Origin: an uncultured Aquimarina sp.
Lineage (GTDB): Bacteria; Bacteroidota; Bacteroidia; Flavobacteriales; Flavobacteriaceae
DNA length: 64,000 nucleotides
Direction: 5' to 3'
Assembly (NCBI GenBank): GCA_947502885.1
Contig: CANNBP010000005.1
Span: forward strand, 62,001-126,000
A program made the translations under genes and the position numbers. The notes beneath the pieces were generated by a model. That model was not told the DNA's origin, ran no database searches, and saw nothing but the letters and a program-made list of their open reading frames with translations. Of this stretch, positions 41,532-51,200 are shown in pieces. How positions within the stretch are numbered: the stretch's first letter is position 1; each line of letters starts with the position of its first letter.

Positions 41532-43232
41532 ATGACTAAAATAACGATGAAGATATTTATTGTACAATTCTTTTTATTCCATCTTTGTTTAAGTCAAGAA
41601 AGCTTAAAAAATATTATTGTAGTTGATTCTTTAAAAAACAAAAATTACGTAGAACTAAAGGAAAAATTCATTAAATGTTTTACAGATACTACGAAATCAA
41701 CACTATATCTAAACGCATATTTAAAAAAAGCAGTAAGCAATAAGGATAGCATAAAAATGGCCCGAGGCTACACACTACTCTCATATTATCAAAACAGTGA
41801 AAATATAAAATTATCGTATCTGGATAAAGCCATTTTACTTAGTAACAAACTAAATAACGAAAACTACCCTGTTGTTAGTTATATTTATAAAGGCAAATTT
41901 TACGAAGGTAAATGGGATTACGATAATGCATTGCAGGCTTATTTGAAAGCACTACAATATGCTAAAAAAAATAATAGCAAGAGATATACGAATTATTCAA
42001 AATATCATATTGCAATCATTAAAAATAAAGTAGGAAAATACCAAGAAGCGTTAAAAATATTTAGGAAGTCTATAGCATTTGAAGAACAAAAAAAAGTACT
42101 GGATAGTATGAATTATTTAGAAGTCTTATACTCAACTTCTGAAGCATATTCTAATGTAAAACTAATAGACTCTTCAGATTATTACATAAATAAAGCGTTG
42201 ACCGCTGCGACAAACAATGTTTATGGTATCAAATCACGATTATTACTCATAAAAGCTATTAATCTATTCAAAAAGAGACAATTTGACAAAGCATCTCATA
42301 CACTTAATAAAATAAAATTTGAGCTCCACGATTTAGATGATAAAACCGAATGGATACGAGCTCACTTTTATTTAGGAAAAATCAAAGAATTTACGCAACA
42401 ACAAGACTCTGCCAAATACTACTATAAAAAAATAGATACTTTTTTTCAATCCTCAACATATGCACTTCATGAAGTACGAGATAGTTATGTATCCCTGTTA
42501 AGAATAGCCAAAGAAAAGAAAAATAAAGACGAGCAATTATTTTATATTAAAAGGTTACTTGATTTTGATAGTACTATCCATATAAACAATCACAAACTAA
42601 GCGAAAAATTAATTACAGAATACGACACCCAACAATTGTTGCTGGAAAAACAAGAAATCATTCAAACTGCTCATCAAGGAAAAAAACTGTACCGAAGTCT
42701 TTTTACTATTTTTGCTGTTTTATTTGTTATAATGTCGGTGGTCATTTTATTTCAATATTTAAAAAGAAAGAAATATCAAAAAAGGTTTGAAGAACTAATC
42801 AAAAAAATAAGTAAAAAAGCTGATCAAACAACTACCAGTGAAATCATTTTTTCTCCTATCGAAGAAATTGGGATGGCTCAAAATTTGATTATAGAAATAT
42901 CAGAAAAACTTCGTCAATTTGAAGCTGCTAAGGATTTTCTTAAACCCAATATCACAACAACTGTTTTAGCAAAAAAATTTAAAACCAACAACAAATACAT
43001 ATCCAAAGTAATTCATACGACCAAAGGAAAAAAAGTTACTCATTATATTAACGATTTGCGAATTGACTATACTGTCGAACGTTTAAAAAAAGACAAAATA
43101 TTTAGAGCCTATACGATAAAGGCTATTGCCACCGAAATAGGTTTTAGTAGTCCAGAATCTTTTTCTAAACACTTTTACAAGAAGACAGGGTTATACCCTT
43201 CTTACTTTATTAAAAAACTAAACACACGTTAA
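41532..43232 (+). CDS. TPR-TM-AraC hybrid transcriptional regulator (module C)
   Basis: 566 residues; a second ATG nine codons in (MKIFIVQFF) would make a tidier signal peptide. Periplasmic TPR region (about 25-340), LITEYDTQQLLLEKQ coil, membrane span (about 385-405), and AraC-type HTH (about 470-566: LAKKFKTNNKYISKVIH, KAIATEIGFSSPESFSKHF). Closest relative here is regulator B, and it shares the operator core TTTCTAGAAA with it. The peptide partner is at 43346. Divergent from the intact VKOR gene. Confidence 0.88.
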   Translation: MTKITMKIFIVQFFLFHLCLSQESLKNIIVVDSLKNKNYVELKEKFIKCFTDTTKSTLYLNAYLKKAVSNKDSIKMARGYTLLSYYQNSENIKLSYLDKAILLSNKLNNENYPVVSYIYKGKFYEGKWDYDNALQAYLKALQYAKKNNSKRYTNYSKYHIAIIKNKVGKYQEALKIFRKSIAFEEQKKVLDSMNYLEVLYSTSEAYSNVKLIDSSDYYINKALTAATNNVYGIKSRLLLIKAINLFKKRQFDKASHTLNKIKFELHDLDDKTEWIRAHFYLGKIKEFTQQQDSAKYYYKKIDTFFQSSTYALHEVRDSYVSLLRIAKEKKNKDEQLFYIKRLLDFDSTIHINNHKLSEKLITEYDTQQLLLEKQEIIQTAHQGKKLYRSLFTIFAVLFVIMSVVILFQYLKRKKYQKRFEELIKKISKKADQTTTSEIIFSPIEEIGMAQNLIIEISEKLRQFEAAKDFLKPNITTTVLAKKFKTNNKYISKVIHTTKGKKVTHYINDLRIDYTVERLKKDKIFRAYTIKAIATEIGFSSPESFSKHFYKKTGLYPSYFIKKLNTR

Positions 43233-43259
43233 AAGCCTAATATACTAAAACCTAAACAG

Positions 43260-43279
43260 TCTACTTTCTAGAAAATAGA
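43260..43279. promoter_or_regulatory. Palindrome before peptide gene C
   Basis: TCTACTTTCTAGAAAATAGA is a 20-bp dyad with one mismatched pair, with the TTTCTAGAAA core. It ends 66 bases before the peptide ATG and 42 bases before TACTTTAG (43322-43329), a near -7 element. This matches the spacing in modules A and B. Confidence 0.65.
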
Positions 43280-43345
43280 GCATAATTTTTTAAAAAAACA
43301 CAGTTTTATAAAGTAGAATATTACTTTAGTCAAAAACTACTACGT

Positions 43346-43489
43346 ATGAAATCAGAAAAAAAGTTAGACTTGAAGAAGTACGAAATTGTAAAACTAAAAA
43401 ATCAATCTCTAATTAAAGGAGGAGCAGGAACTAATGCCCCTAGTACAGGAAGACCTCCTAATTGTGATGGTAATCCGGGTACTGGATAA
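43346..43489 (+). CDS. Double-glycine leader peptide (module C)
   Basis: 47 residues. The leader ends LKKYEIVKLKNQSLIKGG. The core is only about 21 residues, Gly/Pro/Thr/Asn-rich with a single Cys (RPPNCDGN). The short, flexible, single-Cys core looks more like a signal peptide than a folded bacteriocin. It lies 113 bp after regulator C. The call is supported by the matching leaders and gene order in modules A and B. Confidence 0.72.
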   Translation: MKSEKKLDLKKYEIVKLKNQSLIKGGAGTNAPSTGRPPNCDGNPGTG

Positions 43490-43552
43490 AGTTTTTTAAA
43501 AAATATCAGGAAGGGTATCAGGTATTTAAATTAGTAACATCAACAAATCACC

Positions 43553-43954
43553 ATGAACAATTGTATATTCTGTAAAATAATAAAAGGACAAGCCAATTCT
43601 TGGAAAGTATATGAAACCGAAGACACCTATGCCTTTTTAGATATTCATCCGGCGAGTAAATATCACACATTAGTAATCCCTAAAAAGCATTATACCAATA
43701 TCTTTGATATCCCAGAAAAAGAATTAAACGCTGTAATTTCTACAGTTAGAAAAGTTTCAAAATTATATGAAGAAAAATTAGGGTTTCAAAACATACAAAT
43801 CATAAGCAATTCGGGAGCAGAAGCCCAGCAAGAAGTATTTCACTTACATTTTCATATCATACCTAGAAAAAGAGGAGATGGTCAAAATATTAGGCATTAT
43901 ACCCATTCTGAGTGGGTACAAGATTTTGATGAAATGATAGAAAAAATTAGATGA
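43553..43954 (+). CDS. HIT-family nucleotide hydrolase
   Basis: 133 residues, HINT-like. N-terminal CIFCKIIKGQ with a zinc-type Cys pair, LDIHPASKYHTLVIPKKH in the middle and the histidine triad HLHFHIIPR near the end. Cytoplasmic hydrolase of purine nucleotide phosphoramidates or related dinucleotides. It lies 63 bp after peptide gene C but is a general housekeeping family, so a link to the peptide is not implied. Confidence 0.94.
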   Translation: MNNCIFCKIIKGQANSWKVYETEDTYAFLDIHPASKYHTLVIPKKHYTNIFDIPEKELNAVISTVRKVSKLYEEKLGFQNIQIISNSGAEAQQEVFHLHFHIIPRKRGDGQNIRHYTHSEWVQDFDEMIEKIR

Positions 43955-43958
43955 TTTA

Positions 43959-44645
43959 TCAACCTGCTACTTTAATTATTTTTGTTAAAACATAGCCATC
44001 AGTTGTATTTCCTGTTACCGAATCTGCTAAATTTTCGGTATCAACAATACGGTCACTAGAATTAGTAGTATCTGCTTTTCCTTTATAGGCATTGGTCATG
44101 TATACTGTATTAGAAACATCATCAGGAAAAGAAACTTGGGTGATCAATAATGATGTTCCACTACTACTTTTAATTTCTAAATGAAGATGAGGTGTGCGTC
44201 CTGGATACCAACCAGGATAAATACTAATAAAAGATGCATTACCATTCGCATCTGTAGTTTGCCTACCTCTTAAGAAATGTTCATTTGTAAAATTACCATC
44301 CAATTGTCCTTCGTACTCAGAGTAATTGCCCTTGGCATCACATTGCCAAATATCAACCAAAGCTCCCTCTAATACTGCGCAATTATTATTTGTGTTTTGT
44401 ATTGTAAAGTTTATCATTAAAGCTACACCAGACCGATCACCTATAATGTTTTCTCTTACCCAATCAGCAGGAGTTTTAATAGGAAATGGTCCTGCAGTTT
44501 CTACTGGAGAAGTATTACATGCTATTGGATTTGCATCATCAGAACCAGTAGTATCATCATCTTTTTTACAGGCAATTATTGTCGGAATTGCAACAATAGA
44601 TCCCATACCTAGAATTCCTTTTTTTAAAAACTTTTTCCTATTCAT
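43959..44645 (-). CDS. Intradiol-dioxygenase-like lipoprotein
   Basis: 228 residues. The N-terminus MNRKKFLKKGILGMGSIVA leads to a lipobox (IIACKKDDD). The domain from about 45 has TAGPFPIKTP, the iron-ligand-like Tyr and His region (VDIWQCDAKGNYSEYEG, YPGWYPGRTPHLHLEIK) of protocatechuate 3,4-dioxygenase beta-type enzymes. Predicted to be attached to a membrane outside the cytoplasm and to cleave catechol-like rings, though these extracytoplasmic relatives have poorly known substrates. It converges on the HIT gene with a 4-bp gap. Confidence 0.87.
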   Translation of the reverse strand: MNRKKFLKKGILGMGSIVAIPTIIACKKDDDTTGSDDANPIACNTSPVETAGPFPIKTPADWVRENIIGDRSGVALMINFTIQNTNNNCAVLEGALVDIWQCDAKGNYSEYEGQLDGNFTNEHFLRGRQTTDANGNASFISIYPGWYPGRTPHLHLEIKSSSGTSLLITQVSFPDDVSNTVYMTNAYKGKADTTNSSDRIVDTENLADSVTGNTTDGYVLTKIIKVAG

Positions 44646-44815
44646 TTTTCTGCATTATTATGTTGTCCCTCTTATTATATAAACGCTTTATATAGATTTT
44701 TCCCTCATTCACATATCTACTTATAGAGTCTATTTAGTATTTCTTTTTTTTCACAATAACTTTCTCAAAAAAAAAATCGTACTATTCTTCTACTCTTTCT
44801 CTGCCTATTCTCTGA

Positions 44816-45064
44816 TTAAACATCAAATTTACTTTTCCATTTCCTATACGCTTCTCGCATACAATGTCCACATGGACGATAATTATGTCTTAAGGCTTCT
44901 TCTTTGGACGAAAAAAAAACACGATTTTCTTTTTTCATTCGCTTACCTGATTTGCAGTTTAATGTACCATAAATTTTTAATTTTTTGTTTCCGCCATATA
45001 ATACTTGTTTTACTTTAATTGCGCTTCTCAAATCGCTTTTCGTTATATCTAAATGTTTTATCAT
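44816..45064 (-). CDS. Stand-alone Ada-type zinc-binding domain protein
   Basis: 82 residues. The segment KIYGTLNCKSGKRM, FFSSKEEALRHNYRPCGHC matches the N-terminal methylphosphotriester-binding domain of Ada. Only three Cys are visible, where Ada has four zinc ligands, so the fourth ligand is missing or replaced. Third gene of a tight alkylation-repair operon, 3 bp after the 2OG oxygenase. Together with the AraC/Ogt protein it looks like Ada split into two polypeptides. Confidence 0.8.
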   Translation of the reverse strand: MIKHLDITKSDLRSAIKVKQVLYGGNKKLKIYGTLNCKSGKRMKKENRVFFSSKEEALRHNYRPCGHCMREAYRKWKSKFDV

Positions 45065-45067
45065 TTT

Positions 45068-45781
45068 TTAACTAGTTGCGTCATGAAATATAATTCCTAA
45101 GGTTTGCCTTTCTCCCCTATGCACTTCGCTTACTCCATGTTTCATATGGGCTCTATAATATCCTTTTATCCCTTTTATCGGTCTAAATTTTGTGGCAAAA
45201 ACAAGCATATCTCCTTGTTTAGGTTGAAGCACTATGGCTTTAGACTGTGCCCTTGGTGTCTGTTGTGTTAGTACAAATTCTCCTCCCGTAAAATCAACAT
45301 CAGGTTTATTTAAAAATAATACTGCTTGCATAGGGAAATATACATCTCCATATAGATCTTGATGCAATGTATTAAAACCACCTTTTTTATACTTTAAAAT
45401 AAGTGGAGTTGGCTTAAGTTGATTGCTCTTATGACATTGATTTTGTAATTGGCTAAATACACTGGGAAATTGTGTTTCAATTTTTAAGGCTTTCATCCAT
45501 AAATTAGCAATAGGTACTAATTTAGGATATATATTTTCTCGCAATGTCTTTACAATCTCGGGCAATGGATAATCAAAATATTTATATTCTCCACGACCAA
45601 AACGATATCTCTCCATAACTACAGTTTTACGATATTTTGTATCTACTGTATATAAATCGCTCAGTTCTTGACAGTTCTTCTTCGAAATCAATTCTGGTAT
45701 AATGGCATATCCTTTTTCATGCATACCCATAGCTATTATATCCCAATCAATAGCTTCTATTTTATCAATTAAGCTTTTCAT
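45068..45781 (-). CDS. 2OG-Fe(II) oxygenase, alkylation-repair associated
   Basis: 237 residues. Oxygenase fold with the metal motif His-x-Asp in TLHQDLYGD, a distal His in MKHGVSEVHRGERQTLGII and the 2OG-binding Arg in RGERQ. The family (COG3826-like) is related to prolyl hydroxylases more than to AlkB, but it is commonly found beside Ada genes. The gene starts 1 bp after the Ada-like gene and 3 bp before the Ada zinc-domain gene, so repair of alkylated DNA or RNA by oxidative demethylation is the likely role. Confidence 0.87.
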   Translation of the reverse strand: MKSLIDKIEAIDWDIIAMGMHEKGYAIIPELISKKNCQELSDLYTVDTKYRKTVVMERYRFGRGEYKYFDYPLPEIVKTLRENIYPKLVPIANLWMKALKIETQFPSVFSQLQNQCHKSNQLKPTPLILKYKKGGFNTLHQDLYGDVYFPMQAVLFLNKPDVDFTGGEFVLTQQTPRAQSKAIVLQPKQGDMLVFATKFRPIKGIKGYYRAHMKHGVSEVHRGERQTLGIIFHDATS

Positions 45782-45782
45782 T

Positions 45783-46622
45783 TTACTTATTGATTTTTGC
45801 CGCTTCCCACCCTATGATTGCAGTTTTTCGAGTATTTCCCCACATGTATCCTCCGATATTACCAGTTGATTGAATTACTCGGTGACAGGGAATCAAAAAA
45901 GCGACAGGGTTACTACCAATTGCAGTACCGATTGCTCTAGATGCTTTGGGTTTGTCTATTTCTTTGGCAATAGCACCATATGTCGACAGGTTACCTAAGG
46001 GTATCTTTAACAAGGTCTCCCATACTTTTAGTTGAAAAGGAGTACCATTTAGGTGTAGTTTTATTTCATTAAGCTTACTCCAATCATGTCTAAATATAAA
46101 TAGTGCATTTTGCTGTATCGTATCAACTACCTGATTATAATTGGCATTAGAAAATCTTTTCTTCAGTTTTTCTAATGCTTCGTTTTGATCTTCAAAAAAA
46201 GCCATATGGCAAATTCCTTTGGATGTAGAGGCTACAATAAGTTTTCCAAAAGGGCTCTCGGCAAAACTATAACAAATAGATAAGTTTTCTCCTCCATTCT
46301 TAAATTCTCCAGGAGTCATTCCTTCAATATTTACAAACAAATCATGTAACCGACTTGTTCCTGAAAGCCCTGTCTCATATGCCGCATCAAAGACCGTAGC
46401 TTGTTTATTTTTTAGAAGTTCTTTGGCATATTCAATACTAACGTATTGCATAAATTTTTTTGGACTTACTCCTGCCCAATCGCTAAATAATCGCTGAAAA
46501 TGATGAGGACTTAAGTGCACACTTTCTGCTATGTCCTGTAAAGAAGGTTGTTCTTTAAAATTAATTCTGATATAATCAATTGCTTTGGCAATTCGATCAT
46601 AATTTATGTGTTGTTTACTCAT
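45783..46622 (-). CDS. ada: Ada-like AraC HTH / methylated-DNA-protein-cysteine methyltransferase
   Basis: 279 residues. The N-terminal AraC-type HTH pair (about 10-105: LQDIAESVHLSPHHFQRLF, GVSPKKFMQY) is followed by the O6-alkylguanine transferase domain with acceptor Cys in PVAFLIPCHRVIQSTGNIGG (about residue 246). It lacks Ada's N-terminal zinc domain, which is encoded separately two genes downstream. It should repair O6-methylguanine by self-methylation and may regulate the operon. First gene of three. Confidence 0.94.
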   Translation of the reverse strand: MSKQHINYDRIAKAIDYIRINFKEQPSLQDIAESVHLSPHHFQRLFSDWAGVSPKKFMQYVSIEYAKELLKNKQATVFDAAYETGLSGTSRLHDLFVNIEGMTPGEFKNGGENLSICYSFAESPFGKLIVASTSKGICHMAFFEDQNEALEKLKKRFSNANYNQVVDTIQQNALFIFRHDWSKLNEIKLHLNGTPFQLKVWETLLKIPLGNLSTYGAIAKEIDKPKASRAIGTAIGSNPVAFLIPCHRVIQSTGNIGGYMWGNTRKTAIIGWEAAKINK

Positions 46623-46697
46623 CTTATTATAGTATTATAACACAAAACTATGCAGATGCTATGGGTTAAAAAACCCGATTCTTGCTAATCGAAAACT

Positions 46698-48116
46698 TTA
46701 TTCTTCAACCTTTCCTACCTCTCTATTTTTTTCCCCAACCTGATTCTTTAGCGCATCTCCTAATTCTGTTCGCATTTTATCAGCTAGTACTTCAATTTTC
46801 TCAATTACTTCAGGATTTTGCTCCGCTACATTGGTAGTTTCACTAATATCTTTGGACAAATCATACAGTTCTATTTCTGTCATAGTATTGTATTCATAAT
46901 TTACAGGAAGTCCTTTTTTGCCTCCTGGTTTCCCGTTTAAGGTTCGGTATTTATGAGGAAAGTATAGTTTCCAATTATTATATCGTACTCCATGTAATTC
47001 ATTTACATGATAATAGAAAAAATAGGCTTCGTGTGGACTCTCGGCAGATGCTCCTGTCCATATATTCCAAACACTTTTTCCGTCAATTACATTTTTGGGT
47101 AAAGAGGCGCCTGTAATTTCTGCAATGGTAGGTAATATATCAATATTCATCATCGGAGTATTAATGGTTCTACCGGGTTGTATCTTATTAGGATAGTAAA
47201 TAATACAAGGTTCTCTTTGTCCACCTTCTAAGGCTGTGCCTTTTCCTTCTCTAAGAGGATATGCACTACCTGCATGTTCTCCATAACTTAACCATGGACC
47301 ATTGTCTGATGTAAAAATTACCAGAGTGTTGTCATCGAGACTGTTTTCTTTTAGGGCAGATAATATTTGACCAACTGACCAATCTATTTCCATAATTACA
47401 TCCCCGTATAATCCTCTTTTTGATTTCCCTTTAAACTTATCTGACACATATAAAGGTACGTGAGGTTGTGGGTGAGCAACGTATAAGAAGAAAGGAGCGT
47501 TCTTATGATTTTTGATAAAATCAATACTTCTTTCTGTAATTTTGGTAGTGAGTAAAGACTGATCTGTCAAGGTATCAATAACAGTTGTATTTTCATACAA
47601 GGGAAGCGGATCAAAGTTGTATTTTGCTTGATAGGGATGATTAGGCCACATATCATTAGAATATGGAATTCCGTAGTATGTATCAAACCCTTGGTTATTA
47701 GGCATAAACTTGGGTGCATCACCTAAATGCCATTTACCAAAGATTCCTGTTTTATAGCCATGGTCTTTTAACATCTCGGCAAGAGTGATTTCTGACAGAT
47801 TTAATCCCTTTTTACTCTTAGGCATTAATGCACTATGTACTCCTATTCGATTAGGGTAGCAACCGGTAAGAAGTGCTGCTCGAGATGCCGAACAAACTGC
47901 TTGTGCTGCATAAAAATCTGTTAATCGAATGCCATCTTTTGCCATTTGATCCAGATTGGGAGTATCAATGTCGGTTGCTCCAAAACATCCAACATCTTGA
48001 TATCCTTGATCATCTGTAAAAATGATAATTACATTGGGTTTTTCTGTGGTTTGCCCGTTTGTACTTAAAATCGTACCAAACGCTAATGCAACTAAATAAA
48101 ATACAGTCTTATTCAT
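46698..48116 (-). CDS. Secreted sulfatase (arylsulfatase family)
   Basis: 472 residues with a signal peptide (about 1-21, NGQ). Motifs: IIIFTDDQGYQDVGCFG (metal-binding Asp pair), the formylglycine sequence VCSASRAALLTG, GIFGKWHLGD and FTSDNGPWLSYGEHAG. The Cys of C-S-A-S-R would be converted to formylglycine by a maturase not seen here. Probably desulfates algal polysaccharide or other sulfated compounds in the periplasm. No polysaccharide-utilisation genes flank it. Confidence 0.94.
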   Translation of the reverse strand: MNKTVFYLVALAFGTILSTNGQTTEKPNVIIIFTDDQGYQDVGCFGATDIDTPNLDQMAKDGIRLTDFYAAQAVCSASRAALLTGCYPNRIGVHSALMPKSKKGLNLSEITLAEMLKDHGYKTGIFGKWHLGDAPKFMPNNQGFDTYYGIPYSNDMWPNHPYQAKYNFDPLPLYENTTVIDTLTDQSLLTTKITERSIDFIKNHKNAPFFLYVAHPQPHVPLYVSDKFKGKSKRGLYGDVIMEIDWSVGQILSALKENSLDDNTLVIFTSDNGPWLSYGEHAGSAYPLREGKGTALEGGQREPCIIYYPNKIQPGRTINTPMMNIDILPTIAEITGASLPKNVIDGKSVWNIWTGASAESPHEAYFFYYHVNELHGVRYNNWKLYFPHKYRTLNGKPGGKKGLPVNYEYNTMTEIELYDLSKDISETTNVAEQNPEVIEKIEVLADKMRTELGDALKNQVGEKNREVGKVEE

Positions 48117-48269
48117 TGTAAGTTTTTGTGTGATATCAGAATTAACACTTGTAAATATACCTATACTTTTGAAATAAAAAACAACCCTTATTTTAATGAA
48201 ACCCCTTATGTAAAGGTTTGTGATTTTAAATATTCATCAAGCCAGTGTAAAGAATCATCTAATTGAAGA

Positions 48270-51200
48270 CTACTCAACCAATCCTTCACCCTCCATATAC
48301 AATTCTTCTAATTGGGTTTTAATTTCATCAGAAGGATTTGCCCACATACCACGTTGTATAGCTTCTAGCAATCGCTCACTCATATCTTTAAGTGCCCAAG
48401 GATTATTTTGCTGAATAAATTCTTTATTTTCTGGAGTCAGTAAATAGCTTTCTGTAATGCCTTGATACATAAAATCATCGATGAGATTAGTTGTGGCATC
48501 ATAAGCAAACAGATAATCTAAGGTTGCTGCCATTTCGAAAGCACCTTTGTACCCATGTCTTTGTACACCCTTAATCCATTTTGGATTAACAACTCTAGAG
48601 CGGTATACTTTTAGTAATTCTTCTTTTAATGTTTTTATTTTAGGAGTTTCGGGTCTAGAGTGATCTCCAAAATAAATCTCGGCTTCATCACCTTTAGTTG
48701 CTTTTACCGCATTTGCCAATCCTCCGTGAAATTGGTAATAGTCATCGCTATCCAAAATATCATGCTCTCTATTATCCTGATTTTGCATCACTATTTGCAT
48801 GGCTTGCAATCTATTTTGAAAAGATTCATGTGCAGAAACTCCTTTTTTAGAGTTTCCATAGGCATAACCACTCCAATTGATGTATACTTTGGCCAAATCT
48901 TCTTGTGTTTGCCAATTTTTCTCATCAATTACTGCTTGCAGCCCAGCTCCGTATGCACCTGGCTTAGATCCAAACACTCGATACAATGCTCGTTGCGACG
49001 CTTCTTCAGATGGCAATCCTTGTTCTTGCCATTGGTTTTGTTCTTCTAAAAAGCGTTTTCGAATTGGATTATCTTCAATAGGTTCATCAAGATTTGCCAA
49101 ACGTGTTACAACGGCATTAAATAGATTAATCACATCTGGAAAAGCATCTCTAAAAAACCCTGAAATACGTAAAGTAACATCTACTCTTGGTCTGCCTAAT
49201 TTAATTAAAGGAATAACTTCAAAATCGGTAACTCGTCTATTCGCATTTTTCCAAATAGGCCGTACCCCCATTAACGCAAATGCTTGTGCAACATCATCAC
49301 CTCCCGTACGCATTGTAGATGTTCCCCATACAGAAATCCCAATAGTTTCTGGATAGTCTCCGTTTTCTTGTAGATACCTATCAATGATCAGTTGTGCACT
49401 TTTCTCTCCCAAACGATACGCCGTTTCTGTAGGAATCGTACGTACATCAACAGAATAGAAATTTCGGCCTGTTGGTAGTAAATCTAGTCGACCTCGGGTT
49501 GGAGCTCCTGATGGACCTGAAGGTATATATGCTCCATTTAGACCTCCTAATAAAAAATGCAACTCATCGGTAGTCTGTTTTACTTTTGGTAAAGTATTAT
49601 TTTTAATAGATTGTAACATTTTGCTCAATAGTGGATAGAATTCGGGAAGAGCTCCTTTTTCAAGATATTGGATTAAATGTTCCTTTACAATATTTTCTAA
49701 TTGAGCGACCACTTGCCCCGCTGTTTTACAGAATGTATTTTCTATGGTGAGTTCCATCACCTCGGTATAAGATATCTCTAATATGTTTTTCTGAATCCCG
49801 AGATCTTTTGCCAACACTTGGGTAATTCCTTCTTGCTCATATCCTGGCACACGATGCAATGCTATCAGTAAATCAATCAATTGTTCATCGACAGGTGCTT
49901 TACCAAATATATGTAGTCCATCTCGAATCTGTGCTTCTTTCAGTTCACATAAATACCCATCCAACTTAACCAATAACTCATCTACATCATCAGACGAAAT
50001 ACCCAAATCCACATTTAGTTTTGTTTCTTTTACTAATTGTGCAATTTCCTTTTCTAATACTCGAGAACGTTTTGGGTCTAAAGAAGAAGCTTCATAATAC
50101 TCATCTACCAAATGCTCTAATTTCATTAAACTGCCATAACTTTCTGCACGCGTCATAGGTGGAATCAAATGATCTAAGATAACCGCCTGATTTCTTCTTT
50201 TTGCTTGTGTACCTTCTCCCGGATCATTAATGATAAAAGGGTAGAAGTGTGGTAACGCTCCAAATACTGCTGCTGGAAAACAAGATTCGGGATCTAGCGA
50301 TACACTTTTTCCTGGTAACCACTCTAGATTACCATGTTTTCCCAAATGAATTACTGCATCTGCATGATATTCTTGTTGCAACCAAAAATAATAAGCTAAA
50401 TATTGATACGTAGGTGGCAAATCAGGAGAATGGTAAATCGCTTGTGGATCTTGATTATATCCTCTTGACGGTTGTATACTTACAAAAACATTTCCTAATA
50501 AAAATCCAGATACAATAAAACCCTTTCCAGTAAAATAAGGATCATCTTCTGGTTTACCCCACTGCGTAATTACTTTTTCTTGCAATTCTTTTGATAACCC
50601 TGAAAAGCAATTTTGAAAATCCTTATGATCAAAAACCAATGCATGTGGTCGAGTTATTGTGGTCGCAACATCATTGGTAGTGACTTGGGTAATCCAGTGC
50701 ATTAATTCTGTACCACTTTTGGGCAATTGTTCACCAATATTATAGCCTTCTGCCTTAAGCTTATCCAATAAGACAATACAACTTTCTGGAGTATCCAATC
50801 CCACTCCATTAGCTAAGCGACTATCCTTATTAGGATAGTTAGGTAAAATGACAGCAACTTTCTTTTTGTTGTTCTCTTTGAATTGTAGGGCTGTCCATCT
50901 TTGCGCCAATTCGGCCATAAATTCACAAGCAGGAATATGAGCTTCATATTTCAAAATAGAACTATCTGTAAGCGTGTCTTTCTCTACTTCTTTCTTAAAG
51001 GAAACAGCGCGACCAATAATACGGCCATCGATTTCTGGTAAAGCGATGTTCATCGCAATATCAGTTGGTGGCAACCCAAATAACCCTTCTGACCATACTT
51101 CTTTATTGGCAGTAGAAAATATCGCTTGCAATACTGGGATTTTCAGTTTTTCGAAAATAAACTCAGAACCATCCATAGGCTTAATGGTAAACCCTGTGGT

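Noticed and set aside
3242..43489. Class I lanthipeptide cluster
   Set aside because: The leaders look similar to lanthipeptide-type leaders, but no LanB, LanC or LanT-like gene is in the window, so lanthionine formation cannot be claimed.
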